Translations under genes and position numbers: made by a program
In this document: positions 18,830-29,600 of the stretch, in pieces
Position numbering within the stretch: the stretch's first letter is position 1
Layout of the letters: every line of letters begins with the position of its first letter
Assembly: GCA_002499705.1 (NCBI GenBank)
Contig: DAMU01000040.1
Location: 1 to 64,000, forward strand
Direction: 5' to 3'
From: Euryarchaeota archaeon UBA91
GTDB taxonomy: Archaea > Thermoplasmatota > Poseidoniia > Poseidoniales > Poseidoniaceae
DNA: 64,000 nucleotides
Notes under the pieces: model-generated
What the model was told of the DNA's origin: nothing
The model's input: the letters and a program-made list of their open reading frames with translations, nothing else
Databases searched by the model: none

Positions 18830-18919
18830 GGAATGGCCTTTAGCCGTGAGCACATGAACTCGTCGCTTGACCAACTACAAACGAACATGTTGAAGTAGTG
18901 CCGATTTTCACAAACTTTC

Positions 18920-19300
18920 ATGGCCACCATAGAGATTAACGAACCAAGTTTTTCCGACATAATCGACAACAACTCCATCGTACTGCTCGACTTTTGGGCT
19001 TCATGGTGCGGACCATGCGTTGCGTATGGCCCTGTATATGAACGAGTTTCTGAAGATTTCCCAGATGTCGTATTCGGGAAAATCGATACAGAAGCCGAAC
19101 CGAAACTTGCTCAATCCTTCAATATCCGTTCTATACCCACTACAATTGCATTCAAAGAGGGTATCGGCGTTTTCATGCAACCCGGCGCTCTTCCCGAAGA
19201 TGCTCTACGAGACTTGGTGGCCAAAATCAGTGAGTTGGACATGGATGAAGTTCGAGCTGAGCTCAAAAATCGAAAGGATTCTGAAGAAGTCCAAGAATAA
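18920..19300 (+). CDS. trxA: Thioredoxin
   Basis: 126 residues with the thioredoxin fold and active site WCGPC (C30, C33) in [11 protein letters not shown]; the cis-Pro loop is SIPTTIAF. It is cytosolic, with no signal sequence, and acts as a general disulfide reductase. A charged helical extension of about 15 residues ([18 protein letters not shown]) follows the domain, so it is slightly longer than the typical 105-110 residues. Confidence 0.95.
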   Translation: MATIEINEPSFSDIIDNNSIVLLDFWASWCGPCVAYGPVYERVSEDFPDVVFGKIDTEAEPKLAQSFNIRSIPTTIAFKEGIGVFMQPGALPEDALRDLVAKISELDMDEVRAELKNRKDSEEVQE

Positions 19301-19359
19301 TTTTTCTTGAAGACCAAACAGCCGGTGCGTTCAAGAAACCCACCCCATCAGCGTTACAC

Positions 19360-21171
19360 ATGAACTTCCGTCCGTGGCTCATCTTGTTCGTCTTGATGAC
19401 AACGAGTTTGTCAGGCTGCTTCGGCGAGCAAAACGTCGAAGAGGGTGGAGATTCTGCACTTTATGACGTCTATCCAGAGCCATGGGAACGCAGTCAAATG
19501 CAATACGATGATTCTGATATTTACTCTCGAGTATCGGTCAACGGAAGTTACGCAATTGATGCAGTCCAATCGGTTTTTGTTCCAGTTCCAACCATTACTG
19601 CAGCTGATGGAGGCTCCGGTATTACCGGTAATGCTGAGGTTCACCTCGGACTTTGGTTACCCGTGATTGAGGGATGCGATTGGACTTCTGAGAATCTTTC
19701 TGCGGAATGCCAAGTCCCCGTCATTGCTGAAGTAGGACCTTACTACAACGATGGTGATGTTGACGCACTCACTCCAGCAGATCGCTTGGGTAAATTTTTG
19801 ATTGAAAATTATGTTCCTCATGGGTATGGGGTTGCACAGGTTTCAGTGTTCGGCACTGGTGAGTCAAACCACTGCATGGACCTCATGGGCACTGATGAAC
19901 AACGTGGTATCGATGCAGCAGTCACTTGGCTTGGAACACAATCTTGGTCAAACGGTAACGTTGGACTCATTGGCAAATCCTATGACGGCTCTACTCCTTG
20001 GCAGGCTGCCACTTTTGGAAATCCCCATCTTGCGACCATCGTTCCGATGTCTGGCTTGATCGGCGTTCATGAATTGATGTGGCGAAATGGAAGTATGGAG
20101 GCTCGAGGTGCAATCATGCACAACGGTGTCTATGGCTCATTTGGAATTGATGGCGATGCTGAAGACCCACAAAATCTCTGTGAAGGCTATGTGGAAGGCT
20201 ACGTCAACGGGCCTGCAGCATACCTTTCAGGTGGTATGGTTGACTATGCCGGCAATACGTATTGGACCGAGCGCTCATTCATCGACAGAGTTGTTGAAAA
20301 CTACAACGGTTCAGTGTATATTATTCAGGGAATGCAAGACTGGAACGTCGATCCTCACATGGCTTTCCCAACTCACCAAATTATGGAAGCAGCAGGAATT
20401 GAAACCAAAACACTCGCAGGTCAGTGGGCACATGATTATCCTGACCGTAAATCCGGTCACGAAGGATTACCTGCAGGAGAAGGTGCTGAAGCCTACCCAT
20501 ACACTCTACGATGGGATTGGGCTGATGAGATGCTGTATTGGTTTGACTGGTATCTCAAAGGTGAAGGACGAGCACCAACTCTTGGTGTCGAAATGCAGGA
20601 CAATCGAGGCGGATGGAGGCTTGAAACAACTTACCCTGCACCGGATACCGAATACTTCACTGTAATCGGATCTGAGATGAATCCTTCAGGTGCTTCAATC
20701 GGTTTGACCTCACTGGCTCCAATCACCTTGCAGTATGGTCCTTTTGACAGAGATGTCTACATTGCTGGGATGCCAACATTCCATATTGCCGTAACTCCGC
20801 ATACCGCAAACGGTGGTCACGCATTTTTAGAAATGAAAGATGAAGCTGGAATCCATCTTGGTCATGCAGTGATGGACTTCCGATTTGCTGATGGCGGGCG
20901 TGACGGAAATCTTGCACTTGCTGCTTTTTCAACTGTGAAGGCAAAGATGGAGTTTATGCCAATGGATGTTTTCCTTGAAGCAGGTGAATCGATTACCATA
21001 ACGCTCTCTCAAACAGGTGATGATTATGTTCCATCGCCTGCTGCAGTCGGTGGCTATACAATTAATTGGGCAGATTCGACAATGACACTTCCTCTGGTGA
21101 ACAGAACATGTGCTGATTTGTTCCAAGCGCCAATGCATGAATACTCTGCAGACGCAGGACGAATCTGCTGA
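19360..21171 (+). CDS. Exported lipoprotein hydrolase, CocE/NonD (S15 X-Pro peptidase-like) family
   Basis: 603 residues. The signal sequence ends in a lipobox-like LSGCFG (Cys20), implying lipid anchoring outside the cell. The alpha/beta-hydrolase core has the nucleophile GKSYDGS, a likely catalytic Asp in [10 protein letters not shown], and His in [10 protein letters not shown]. The C-terminal third is the jelly-roll domain found in X-Pro dipeptidyl-peptidases and cocaine esterase. Family members cleave dipeptides from proline-containing peptides or hydrolyse esters and amides. It is a paralogue of the gene at 23369-25207, and long stretches are nearly identical ([20 protein letters not shown]). 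It probably scavenges peptides or esters from seawater (inference). It abuts the convergent MutS-like gene with no spacer. Confidence 0.92.
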   Translation: MNFRPWLILFVLMTTSLSGCFGEQNVEEGGDSALYDVYPEPWERSQMQYDDSDIYSRVSVNGSYAIDAVQSVFVPVPTITAADGGSGITGNAEVHLGLWLPVIEGCDWTSENLSAECQVPVIAEVGPYYNDGDVDALTPADRLGKFLIENYVPHGYGVAQVSVFGTGESNHCMDLMGTDEQRGIDAAVTWLGTQSWSNGNVGLIGKSYDGSTPWQAATFGNPHLATIVPMSGLIGVHELMWRNGSMEARGAIMHNGVYGSFGIDGDAEDPQNLCEGYVEGYVNGPAAYLSGGMVDYAGNTYWTERSFIDRVVENYNGSVYIIQGMQDWNVDPHMAFPTHQIMEAAGIETKTLAGQWAHDYPDRKSGHEGLPAGEGAEAYPYTLRWDWADEMLYWFDWYLKGEGRAPTLGVEMQDNRGGWRLETTYPAPDTEYFTVIGSEMNPSGASIGLTSLAPITLQYGPFDRDVYIAGMPTFHIAVTPHTANGGHAFLEMKDEAGIHLGHAVMDFRFADGGRDGNLALAAFSTVKAKMEFMPMDVFLEAGESITITLSQTGDDYVPSPAAVGGYTINWADSTMTLPLVNRTCADLFQAPMHEYSADAGRIC

Positions 21172-23163
21172 TCAGTCGAACATCGAAAGGATGTCTCTGA
21201 ACAGATTTTGTGCATGTCCGTCACTTCGTTCAACGAGACGTTTTACAATGAGTTCAGGTGTTGAGCGAGCCAAGTGGTTCCTCTTCGGAGTTCGGTCCAC
21301 CATCAGTTCCAAGTTTGCATCAAGACCAGTCGCTTCTATTCCATCAACCCGCAAATCCTGACGTCCAGTAGCCTTGATGATTGCAGGCGCTAAGTGGGTC
21401 ACAAGCATCATGCACGTGTCATCTTGTGCTTCTGCTGCCAACAACATTCCAGCAATGATACGAGCTCCAGCACCGGGTTCAGTGATGGCTTCTAATTCAT
21501 CAGCAAGAATCAATTTCGGAGTCGGATCGCTGACGACGTTTGCTAATTCGACTAGAGTCTGCTCAAGTGCGCCTGCACTTTGTGTTCCGCCGGCTTTGGC
21601 AAGAATATGTAGGGCATCAACTTGTCCAACACGGGCAGAATCAGCTGGGACAGGTAAGCCCATGTGAGCAAGAATACAGGTATGGGCAAGGAGCTCTAAA
21701 AGCGTAGTTTTACCACCTGAATTAGCGCCAGTAAGCAGTGCGAGAGATTGCTGATCTTGTGTATCAGCCGCAAATCCTAGTCCATAAGTGACAGGGTCTG
21801 GTCGGCAACCGAGAAGAAGATGCCTTCCCTGTTCGATAAATATTCCATGGTCGACCATTTCAGGAAGAACGCAGTTTCTCTCTACAGCCCATTGTGCAAT
21901 ACAGACCCACTGATCGAATTCAATCAGTGAGCGTACAACTTCTTCGCAACGTTCTCGCAGAGGGCCGAGTTTCTTTGCGAGAATGAGCATATGCTCAATC
22001 TCCCCGGTCTTGAGTTTAGTTTCCAATGCCTGATCAATTTCATCGATGGTTTTACGATTAATCTTCGCCGGCCATTGTGAAGAAAATATTTCGTAAGGGC
22101 ATCGAACACCGGTCCCTTCAAGTGTCGCAACCATCGTTTGTTTGGCTTTTTCCATCGCTTCATTGATGACATCGGTTGTAGCCTCTTGCAACTTCCTTTG
22201 GAAGGCTGCTCCATCAGAGAGTGCTTCGAGTAATTCTGCACCGCTTAAGTCCATTTTTGCATCATTCATGGCTTGGCCAACTTCAGTATTGACCTGCTCT
22301 TCGAGTGCCTTTGCAGTCTTCCAAAGTTGGTCTTTCACTTTTGCAATGGTGTCTAAATCACCTTGATCATCGATACTCATGAGAATCTCAGGAAGTTGTT
22401 CAAGCCCTACAGTCAACGCATATAATTCGTTGATGAAAGGATGCTTTTCAGGAGGGTTGCGACTCATCTGAACTACGTCTGCAATGACGGTAAGTGTTCG
22501 TATGTTGTGCCGAAACCAATCGATGGTTCGTTCAGGTAGAATCAATTCAGTATTGTTTGCGTTTGGCAACACTACCCATCCATCAGGCACATCTGTTGGC
22601 GCCCCCGAACCAATCCATGTTACCGATTTGAACACGGTATAATCCTTCCATGTTTCTCCATCGCCAGGTTGTAATACTCGACACCATTTTTTGAATAAAT
22701 CAATTTGCTCTTTGCACACAACAACTCGCTCATACCGTTCATTATTGAATCGAGTTTGTCGAAGGTTGTGAAACAGTCCACTGAGTGTTTTCATGCGTTC
22801 AGAATATTTCTTGGCAAAGTTCATTGCATGACTCACTTTCAACCTTCGTTCAGCTGGATTTTCAATTGGCATCAATAATTGCATCCGCTCTCGTGTAGCA
22901 GCGCACGAAGCAAACGAAACAATATCATTGAGCAGACTGCGATGCAAACGTTCTGCCTCCTTGGTTGCTAAGAAGGAGCCTGATTGACCTGCAACCATTC
23001 GAGCAAGCGTCAATGCTCTCTTTGGAGATACGCCATCTATCTCTGCAATTCGGGCGATATCACCGGATTTTAACGAGGCAAGTGCTTGGTCTTCTCCACC
23101 AAAATGGTCGGTTATTTTTTGGGCAAGTCGTTCACCAACGCCGGGTAAGGTACTCAGAACCAT
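21172..23163 (-). CDS. MutS-related ATPase with N-terminal helix-hairpin-helix
   Basis: 663 residues. The N-terminus (3-60) is a pair of helix-hairpin-helix modules (LPGVGERLAQKI, IDGVSPKRALTLAR). A long helical MutS core/lever region follows. The C-terminal ABC-type ATPase has Walker A TGANSGGKTTLLELL, the ABC signature region AGGTQSAGALEQTL, and Walker B LILADELEAITEPG. The mismatch-recognition domain I of MutS1 (Phe-x-Glu) is absent. This is the archaeal MutS-like type of unclear function, possibly acting on branched or structured DNA rather than mismatches. It is flanked on both sides by the paralogous CocE-type hydrolase genes on the other strand. Confidence 0.88.
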   Translation of the reverse strand: MVLSTLPGVGERLAQKITDHFGGEDQALASLKSGDIARIAEIDGVSPKRALTLARMVAGQSGSFLATKEAERLHRSLLNDIVSFASCAATRERMQLLMPIENPAERRLKVSHAMNFAKKYSERMKTLSGLFHNLRQTRFNNERYERVVVCKEQIDLFKKWCRVLQPGDGETWKDYTVFKSVTWIGSGAPTDVPDGWVVLPNANNTELILPERTIDWFRHNIRTLTVIADVVQMSRNPPEKHPFINELYALTVGLEQLPEILMSIDDQGDLDTIAKVKDQLWKTAKALEEQVNTEVGQAMNDAKMDLSGAELLEALSDGAAFQRKLQEATTDVINEAMEKAKQTMVATLEGTGVRCPYEIFSSQWPAKINRKTIDEIDQALETKLKTGEIEHMLILAKKLGPLRERCEEVVRSLIEFDQWVCIAQWAVERNCVLPEMVDHGIFIEQGRHLLLGCRPDPVTYGLGFAADTQDQQSLALLTGANSGGKTTLLELLAHTCILAHMGLPVPADSARVGQVDALHILAKAGGTQSAGALEQTLVELANVVSDPTPKLILADELEAITEPGAGARIIAGMLLAAEAQDDTCMMLVTHLAPAIIKATGRQDLRVDGIEATGLDANLELMVDRTPKRNHLARSTPELIVKRLVERSDGHAQNLFRDILSMFD

Positions 23164-23368
23164 GCGTCACATCGTTTGTCAAGGGCTTTTGAGGATATTG
23201 CTCAAACACCCTCATTTGATGTGAAAAGTGAACATCTCCAGTCAATGCATTGTCGCGTTAACCTCAAATGAAAGATACACTAGGAAAGGTTGGTGGACAG
23301 AGGTGAGTCAAGATGCTAAGACCATTCCCGAAGCCATCATTATCTCCCAACCTGTTGGCCAAACCCGA

Positions 23369-25207
23369 ATGGCTCGTGAATTTAATCTCGTCTTAGGTTC
23401 AACAATCGCCGTCGCTCTTGTTTTTCTTTTTGTTTCCGCTGTTTTCGGTAGTGCAGTCGTTGAACTCATCGATGGTGAGGACCAACAATCCGGTCTTCGA
23501 GTGCCTGTTTGGGAGCGTTATACGCTCCCCTACGAAACAGACGGAGAGTTTAGTGTAGCACTTGAAGTGGGTCCTTATGAGCCTCTACCGACCGATAATG
23601 AATGGAACTCTACGCACCATTTTGTCCAATACTCATTACCAATCGAAGAAGGCGGTGCTGCTCCTGATGGTGCGGTGATTAGCCTTGCAGTATGGCGTCC
23701 AAATGTTCCAGAAGGTGTCAAAGTTCCCGTTATAGCAGAATTTGGACCATATTTCCAAGAGGCATCAGTTGAAACTCCTTCCATCGAAGTTCCAGGTACC
23801 TGGCTGGGACAGATGATCATCGATCAAATCCTTCCTCACGGTTTTGCGTTCGCACAAGTTTCTGTTGCGGGCACAGGTCGTTCAAACCATTGTATGGATT
23901 TGATGGGTAATGCTGAGCAACTCGGTAACGATGCCGCAGTTCGTTGGTTAGCAGAACAAAACTGGTCGAATGGCGCTGTCGGTATGATTGGTAAATCTTA
24001 CGATGGGAGCACTCCTTGGCAAGCAGCAATGTTTGGCGCTGAACACGATTATCTCAAAACCATCGTCCCAATTTCTGGTTTGATTGGCGTCAAAGAATTG
24101 ATGTGGCGCAACGGTTCTTCTGAAGCAAGAGCTCCTATTATGCACAACGGAGTCTATGGCTCGTATGGAATTGATGGTGATGAGGAAGATTATCAAAACA
24201 TATGCCCAGATTACATCATCGGCCCAGGAACTGGAGTTGCTGCCTACATGTTTGGCTCGGAAGTCGCAGGTGATTATTGGGCTGAACGTTATTTCCTTGA
24301 ACGAGTTTTAGACAACTACCAAGGCAGTGTTTACCTGATACAAGGCATGCATGATTGGAATGTTGACCCACACATGGCCGTTCCTACAATGAATGCTCTG
24401 AAGGATGCGGGAATTGAGGCTAAAGGTTTGTTTGGCCAGTGGGATCATGACTATCCCGACCGTCCAGTCCAACTTGATGATCGCTCAGAACTCGGTGGCC
24501 GAGGGGGCGAAGCATTCCCCGAGATGATGCGATACGATTGGATGCAAGACTTGCTTGAGTGGTTTGATTTCTATCTCCGTGGTGTAGGCGAACAACCAGG
24601 GCTTTACGTCGAAATTCAATCCAATCAGGGTTCATGGCGTCTTGAAGACCGTTATCCTCCAAGCGACGTCACTGAAGTTTCCTTTGATTTGGGAGGCTCA
24701 CTGACCAACATTGGCGGTGGCTCAACAGTATTCCCTGATGCGAATACGGGTCCAGTTTGGCAATCTGAACCGCTTACTGAGTCGATCTATGTAGCTGGCA
24801 CTCCACGACTTCATGTCGATGTCACAACTGCATCGGTTGGTGGTCAACTTTACGCCTTACTCGAAGACTGTGACGATGCAGACAATTGCATCCATATTGG
24901 CCATGCTATCATGGATTTACGTTACTATGCGGGTGGTGATGAAATCCAAACATGGACTCCTGTTGTACAGACGATTAATGCCAAAATGGAGTTCATGCCT
25001 TTGGATGCTGAGATTTCAGAAGGCCACACACTTCGATTGAGTCTTCTATCGACAGGTGAGGATTACTTGCCAGCCAGCACTTCTTCGGTTGTATTTGTCC
25101 AGGAAGGAGAGACCTCAACCCTTCTGTTGGATACCTTCATTCCAGAAGACCGAATGTATTTCACGCCACCTGAATGTTTGCATGAACGCTGCATTGCTGC
25201 TGCATAA
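23369..25207 (+). CDS. Membrane-anchored hydrolase, CocE/NonD (S15-like) family, second paralogue
   Basis: 612 residues from ATG 23369 (MAREFNLVLG). A GTG at 23228 would add 47 residues before the hydrophobic segment, so the start is uncertain. An N-terminal membrane helix (about 8-32) without a lipobox Cys suggests a signal anchor. Catalytic motifs are as in the first paralogue: nucleophile GKSYDGS, Asp in QGMHDWNVDP, His in GQWDHDYPDR. A C-terminal jelly-roll domain follows. The predicted role is extracellular dipeptide, ester or amide hydrolysis. The different anchoring mode (TM versus lipid) is the main difference from the copy at 19360-21171. Confidence 0.9.
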   Translation: MAREFNLVLGSTIAVALVFLFVSAVFGSAVVELIDGEDQQSGLRVPVWERYTLPYETDGEFSVALEVGPYEPLPTDNEWNSTHHFVQYSLPIEEGGAAPDGAVISLAVWRPNVPEGVKVPVIAEFGPYFQEASVETPSIEVPGTWLGQMIIDQILPHGFAFAQVSVAGTGRSNHCMDLMGNAEQLGNDAAVRWLAEQNWSNGAVGMIGKSYDGSTPWQAAMFGAEHDYLKTIVPISGLIGVKELMWRNGSSEARAPIMHNGVYGSYGIDGDEEDYQNICPDYIIGPGTGVAAYMFGSEVAGDYWAERYFLERVLDNYQGSVYLIQGMHDWNVDPHMAVPTMNALKDAGIEAKGLFGQWDHDYPDRPVQLDDRSELGGRGGEAFPEMMRYDWMQDLLEWFDFYLRGVGEQPGLYVEIQSNQGSWRLEDRYPPSDVTEVSFDLGGSLTNIGGGSTVFPDANTGPVWQSEPLTESIYVAGTPRLHVDVTTASVGGQLYALLEDCDDADNCIHIGHAIMDLRYYAGGDEIQTWTPVVQTINAKMEFMPLDAEISEGHTLRLSLLSTGEDYLPASTSSVVFVQEGETSTLLLDTFIPEDRMYFTPPECLHERCIAAA

Positions 25208-25221
25208 GTATTCGAATCTGC

Positions 25222-26619
25222 CTAATACGGCAATTCGAGTTCAACGGCAAACAGAGGATCTGGATCGGTTGAATCGTGGTAAGCAACTATAACGCCACCA
25301 TCGTTGAGTATGCCGAGTGATGCAAAGTCGAATCGAATGTCATTACCAGCACCCGAGGTTGAATCAAGGTCACCTTGACCGATGTAGGTGAGTGTGTCAG
25401 GTGACATGTCTTCAGAATAGCCTCGAACATGATAGACCATGTCAACATCAGGTCCGTCGGTACTTTGGTAACGGATGTTGAGCACGAATAAATCCAATTC
25501 ACCATTGGCTTGGAATTCCCATTCTTCAATTGAAGAGGAGACAGAACTCATGTCATAGGTTTGATTCTGCCAAGTAACTGCTCCGTCTTTCGACATGTAG
25601 TGCGTGAAAGAGGTGCCGGAATTTGCAACACAGTGGAGTGTTCCTGCAGAGTCATAATGACAATATTCGGATGGAAATTGAACTTCTAATTCATTCCACG
25701 ATAAGGTGGTATCCATGTATGCAGCATTTCCGTTTGAATAGTAACTTGGGAAAATAAGGCCACCCGTGGGCATTGGGAATGCCCTCATCTCTTTGTGTGG
25801 CTTGTTGACGTCATAGTATGAAGTCAAACCTTCTGCCGTGAAATTGAGGTCCAGTTCAACAACAGGGTCATTTGAATCACGGTCGGTAAACTGGAACGGA
25901 TAATAGTTTAGTCCATCGACGCTAATTTGACCTCCAGCATCAAGAGATTGATGCCAGAAATTAGAGACCACGATGCTTGCCCAATCTCCGTTTCCAATCG
26001 TTGAAGTGATCGGACCAACAACTTCAACTTGCCATGAACGGTCGTAGAAAGGCTCGGTCAAACGGTTGTAACACCACTTCCACTCGTCTTCTGATTCATC
26101 AAAGAGGATGGCATAGAACTTGTCAATTTTACCATCTGCTCCTATGTATGGGAACCATGACATCGAGATGATGTCACCGTTTGTCGCTTGAACAATACTG
26201 CCTTCTCCAAGTCCTTCTTGACCAGGATTGGTTGGGATTGCAGTCACACATTGGCCAAGAGCAGGCAGAACGCCAGGGATGTAGGTATCCCAAGCATGAC
26301 CTCTGTCTTCACTGAAAACGGGGTATTCTCCTCCAATATTGAGAATGTCACCTTCGATGGTTGTTGCCAAATAATGCTCACAACAGTTTCCGCCTTTCGT
26401 GGCATCAAAGACTGCCCAAGATGTGTTGGTTGTTTGATTGGTCCGTAAATCCACAGTCATGAACATTCTTGGGTCTTCATGTTGAATCATGTCAACAAGT
26501 GAATAGGAATCCCATATTGGCTCGACCGTTTCTTGTTCGACCAATTTTTCTCCAGCACCAAAACAGCCCGCAAGTAGCATGGAAGTTACCATGAGGACGG
26601 ACAGTGCAATGCGACGCAT
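25222..26619 (-). CDS. Lipoprotein, sialidase/BNR beta-propeller-like, function unknown
   Basis: 465 residues from ATG 26619 (MRRIALSVLM). A start at 26673 would put 18 basic residues before the signal peptide. The lipobox is LLAGCFG, then an acidic region. The body has repeated beta-propeller-like strands with the character of BNR repeats (SEDRGHAWDTYIP, SKDGAVTWQNQT). No catalytic residues of sialidases can be assigned. It is likely a surface-exposed binding protein. It is convergent with the hydrolase gene (14-bp gap) and follows ileS closely on the same strand. Confidence 0.8.
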   Translation of the reverse strand: MRRIALSVLMVTSMLLAGCFGAGEKLVEQETVEPIWDSYSLVDMIQHEDPRMFMTVDLRTNQTTNTSWAVFDATKGGNCCEHYLATTIEGDILNIGGEYPVFSEDRGHAWDTYIPGVLPALGQCVTAIPTNPGQEGLGEGSIVQATNGDIISMSWFPYIGADGKIDKFYAILFDESEDEWKWCYNRLTEPFYDRSWQVEVVGPITSTIGNGDWASIVVSNFWHQSLDAGGQISVDGLNYYPFQFTDRDSNDPVVELDLNFTAEGLTSYYDVNKPHKEMRAFPMPTGGLIFPSYYSNGNAAYMDTTLSWNELEVQFPSEYCHYDSAGTLHCVANSGTSFTHYMSKDGAVTWQNQTYDMSSVSSSIEEWEFQANGELDLFVLNIRYQSTDGPDVDMVYHVRGYSEDMSPDTLTYIGQGDLDSTSGAGNDIRFDFASLGILNDGGVIVAYHDSTDPDPLFAVELELPY

Positions 26620-26681
26620 GAATCGGCGTAGTGGCCCATCTCTTTGAAGGCGTCGCAGAGCCGTTAAGCGCAATTATACTC

Positions 26682-29600
26682 TTATTTGACAGTAAACCAC
26701 ACAGAAGTGCCATCCACTTCAAAGGATTCTGAATCGCCTGAAGGCGTTTCGGATTCTGAGTAAAATATGGCAGCAGCAGCACGGGTTTCCGATACAATCC
26801 ATTCACGGTCTTGCTCAAACATTTCAGGTGCATTTTGAGTCCAAACTTCCAAATCAATGGTCGCTTCAATAGCGAGGTTGAGATCTTTACGCATGGCTTG
26901 AATTCTCCGAGTAATATCTCGAGCAAGACCTTTGGATAGAAGTGCGGGGGTGTCGTTCATGTCCAGCACGAGGCTGATTTGTTGGGCTTCTTCACCTTGA
27001 CCAATGGTTACAGTAGATGCTGCGAAACCTTGTCGCTCAACACGTCGAATCTCGACATCGGACTCTTCAATTTGAATCCCCATAATCTCGCAGGTTCCCG
27101 CTTGAATAGATGCAAACATTGCTGTAGGGTCTTCAGTATTCTTGATTTCTCCTGCTACAGCATTGACTTCGCTTCTAGCCTTGGGTGCAAGCGCACGGAA
27201 GTTCGGAGCAAGTTCAATTTGTTGAAATCGGTCAAGGTCATTCTCAACAGCAATGGTTTCAACATTCAACTCTTCAGCAAGAATATCGTGGAACTCTTCC
27301 ATCTCCGGGCCAGAGACAATCCATCCTTGAGCACAAGGTAATCTCTGCCTACGTCTTGCATCAACTCGAATTCTACGCCCAACCTCAGCCAGTTCGCGAA
27401 CCAGCGCCATGGTTGCTTCCAAATCGAGGTCTTGAGGTGGAAGAACAGCAGTTGCAGCAGCTTCTTGTTCATCCCAATGGTCTGCAGTTGCCCCGTCAAG
27501 AGAGCCAGGTACACCGAGCGGCCAAGCGGCTTGGTGAACGGTCTCTCCGGTGAGGTTTCGATGAATTGTATCGACCATGAATGGGCTTACTGGAGCGACT
27601 AAACGGCATACAGTCGTCAAGATTTCATGGAGGGTATGTTGGCATGCGACCTTGTCTGTTGTCTCAGCATCATCCCAAAGTCGGCGGCGGCTACGTCGAA
27701 CATACCAATTGGAAACATCGTTGACAATGAAATCTTCGAGGTCACGGCATGCCTTGTGGAAGTTCCAACCTTTGAAATCTGCATGATAATTGTGTGCAGT
27801 CGTGGCGAGGCGAGATAAAATCCAACGGTCAAGCGATGGCCGAGTTGCGATTTCAGATGTAGATTGCTCAGGGTCAAAACCATCCAGTGCAGCATAATCA
27901 GCATGGAACTTGTAAATATTCCAGAGCGTCAAGAACATCTTTGCATAGGTTTCTCGAACGCCGTTTGAGTCGAACTTAAGGGGATTCCAAGGTGCTCCAG
28001 CAGTGACCATGTACCATCGAGTAGCATCAGCGCCTTCTCGATTAAAGTGGTCCCAAGGGTCAACAATATTTCCGCGTGATTTGGACATCTTCTTTCCTTC
28101 AGCATCTAAAATCAGTCCTAAACTCAGGCATCGCTTGTAAGCAGGTTTGTCAAAAACGGTTGTTGATACAGCAAGTAAGGTGTAAAACCATCCCCGTGTT
28201 TGGTCGACACCTTCGCAGATATAGTCAACTGGGAATGAAGCATCAAAGGTTTCACCACCATCAAATGGGTGATGCCACTGAGCAAAAGGAGCACAACCAG
28301 AATCAAACCAACAATCCATGACAAAGGGTTCTCTATGCATTGGTTTTCCATTATCAGAAAGCAGGGTGAATCCGTCAACAATCGGGCGGTGAAGGTCGAC
28401 ATCATCCGGACAATCAGGATTTTCGATTCCAGCTGCGACCGCCTTTGCGACTTCTTGTTGTAATTCAGCAATTGAGCCGATGCATTTCATGTTGCCCTCA
28501 TCGTCACGCCAAACTGGAAGGGGAGTGCCCCAATATCGCTCACGTGAAATCGCCCAATCTTTGACGTTGCGCAACCATTCTCCAAATCGACCTTCTCCAA
28601 CCCAATCAGGTGCCCATTCGACATCATTGTTGAATTCAAGAAGGCGCTCTTTGACCGCAGTCATTCGAACAAACCATGAATCCATGGCATAGTAAAGCAG
28701 TGGATGGTCGGTTCGCCAACAATGTGGATAGTCGTGCAAGTATGCTTTTTCACGATACAAAAGACCACTTTCGGGGCCCTTACCGTTGCTACCTCCAGAC
28801 GCAGAGAGAAGTTCGATGATCGTTTGATCGCATTCTTTGACGTATCGACCATCCAGTTGTGGATGTGTCCCCGTGAGGAATGCGCCATCCATCCCAACCG
28901 TGTGGTAGGCTGGCAAGCCAGCAGCCATTCCGAGATTGTAATCGTCTTCACCATACATGACTGCGGTATGAACAACACCTGTTCCGTCAGTCGTTGTCAC
29001 CCAATCTGCTTCAAGGACGGTCCATGCAGAGTTTGAATCTCCACGAGGGACTGCTTCAGGGAACAGTGGCTCATACGAGCGTCCCACAAGAGAAGAGCCT
29101 GGGAATTCTTCGATAATTTCGACGTTATGACGAAGAACTTCTTTCATCAAATCCTTCGCTAAAATAATCTCTTCACCGACAGCAGCCCCACCTTGACCAA
29201 CCCAGTTTTCAGCCTGTTCTGTTATGCGCGCTCGCACATAGGTTACATCAGGTCCAACGGCTAATCCCACATTCCCTGGGAGTGTCCATGGTGTAGTCGT
29301 CCATGCTAAGATGCTGGCTGAATCATCGTTGAGTTTGAATTTTACATAGACCGATGGTTCTTCTACTTCTTTGTAGCCAAGAGCGACTTCGTGACTTGAA
29401 TAGGATGTTCCAGTTTGGGGGCAATACGGAAGAACTTTGTATCCTCGATAAAGCAAACCTTTGTCGAACATTTGTTTCATTGCCCACCAGCACGATTCCA
29501 CATAATTGTTCTCGAGTGTGACATAGGGGTTGTCTAAATCGACCCAGTAAGCCATACGCTCAGTCATTTCTCTCCATGCCGATTCATAGGTCCAAACAGA

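Noticed and set aside
23228..23368. 47-residue N-terminal extension of the second CocE-like protein (GTG start)
   Set aside because: The extension precedes the hydrophobic anchor, is polar and has no counterpart in the paralogue; ATG 23369 is simpler. Not fully excluded.
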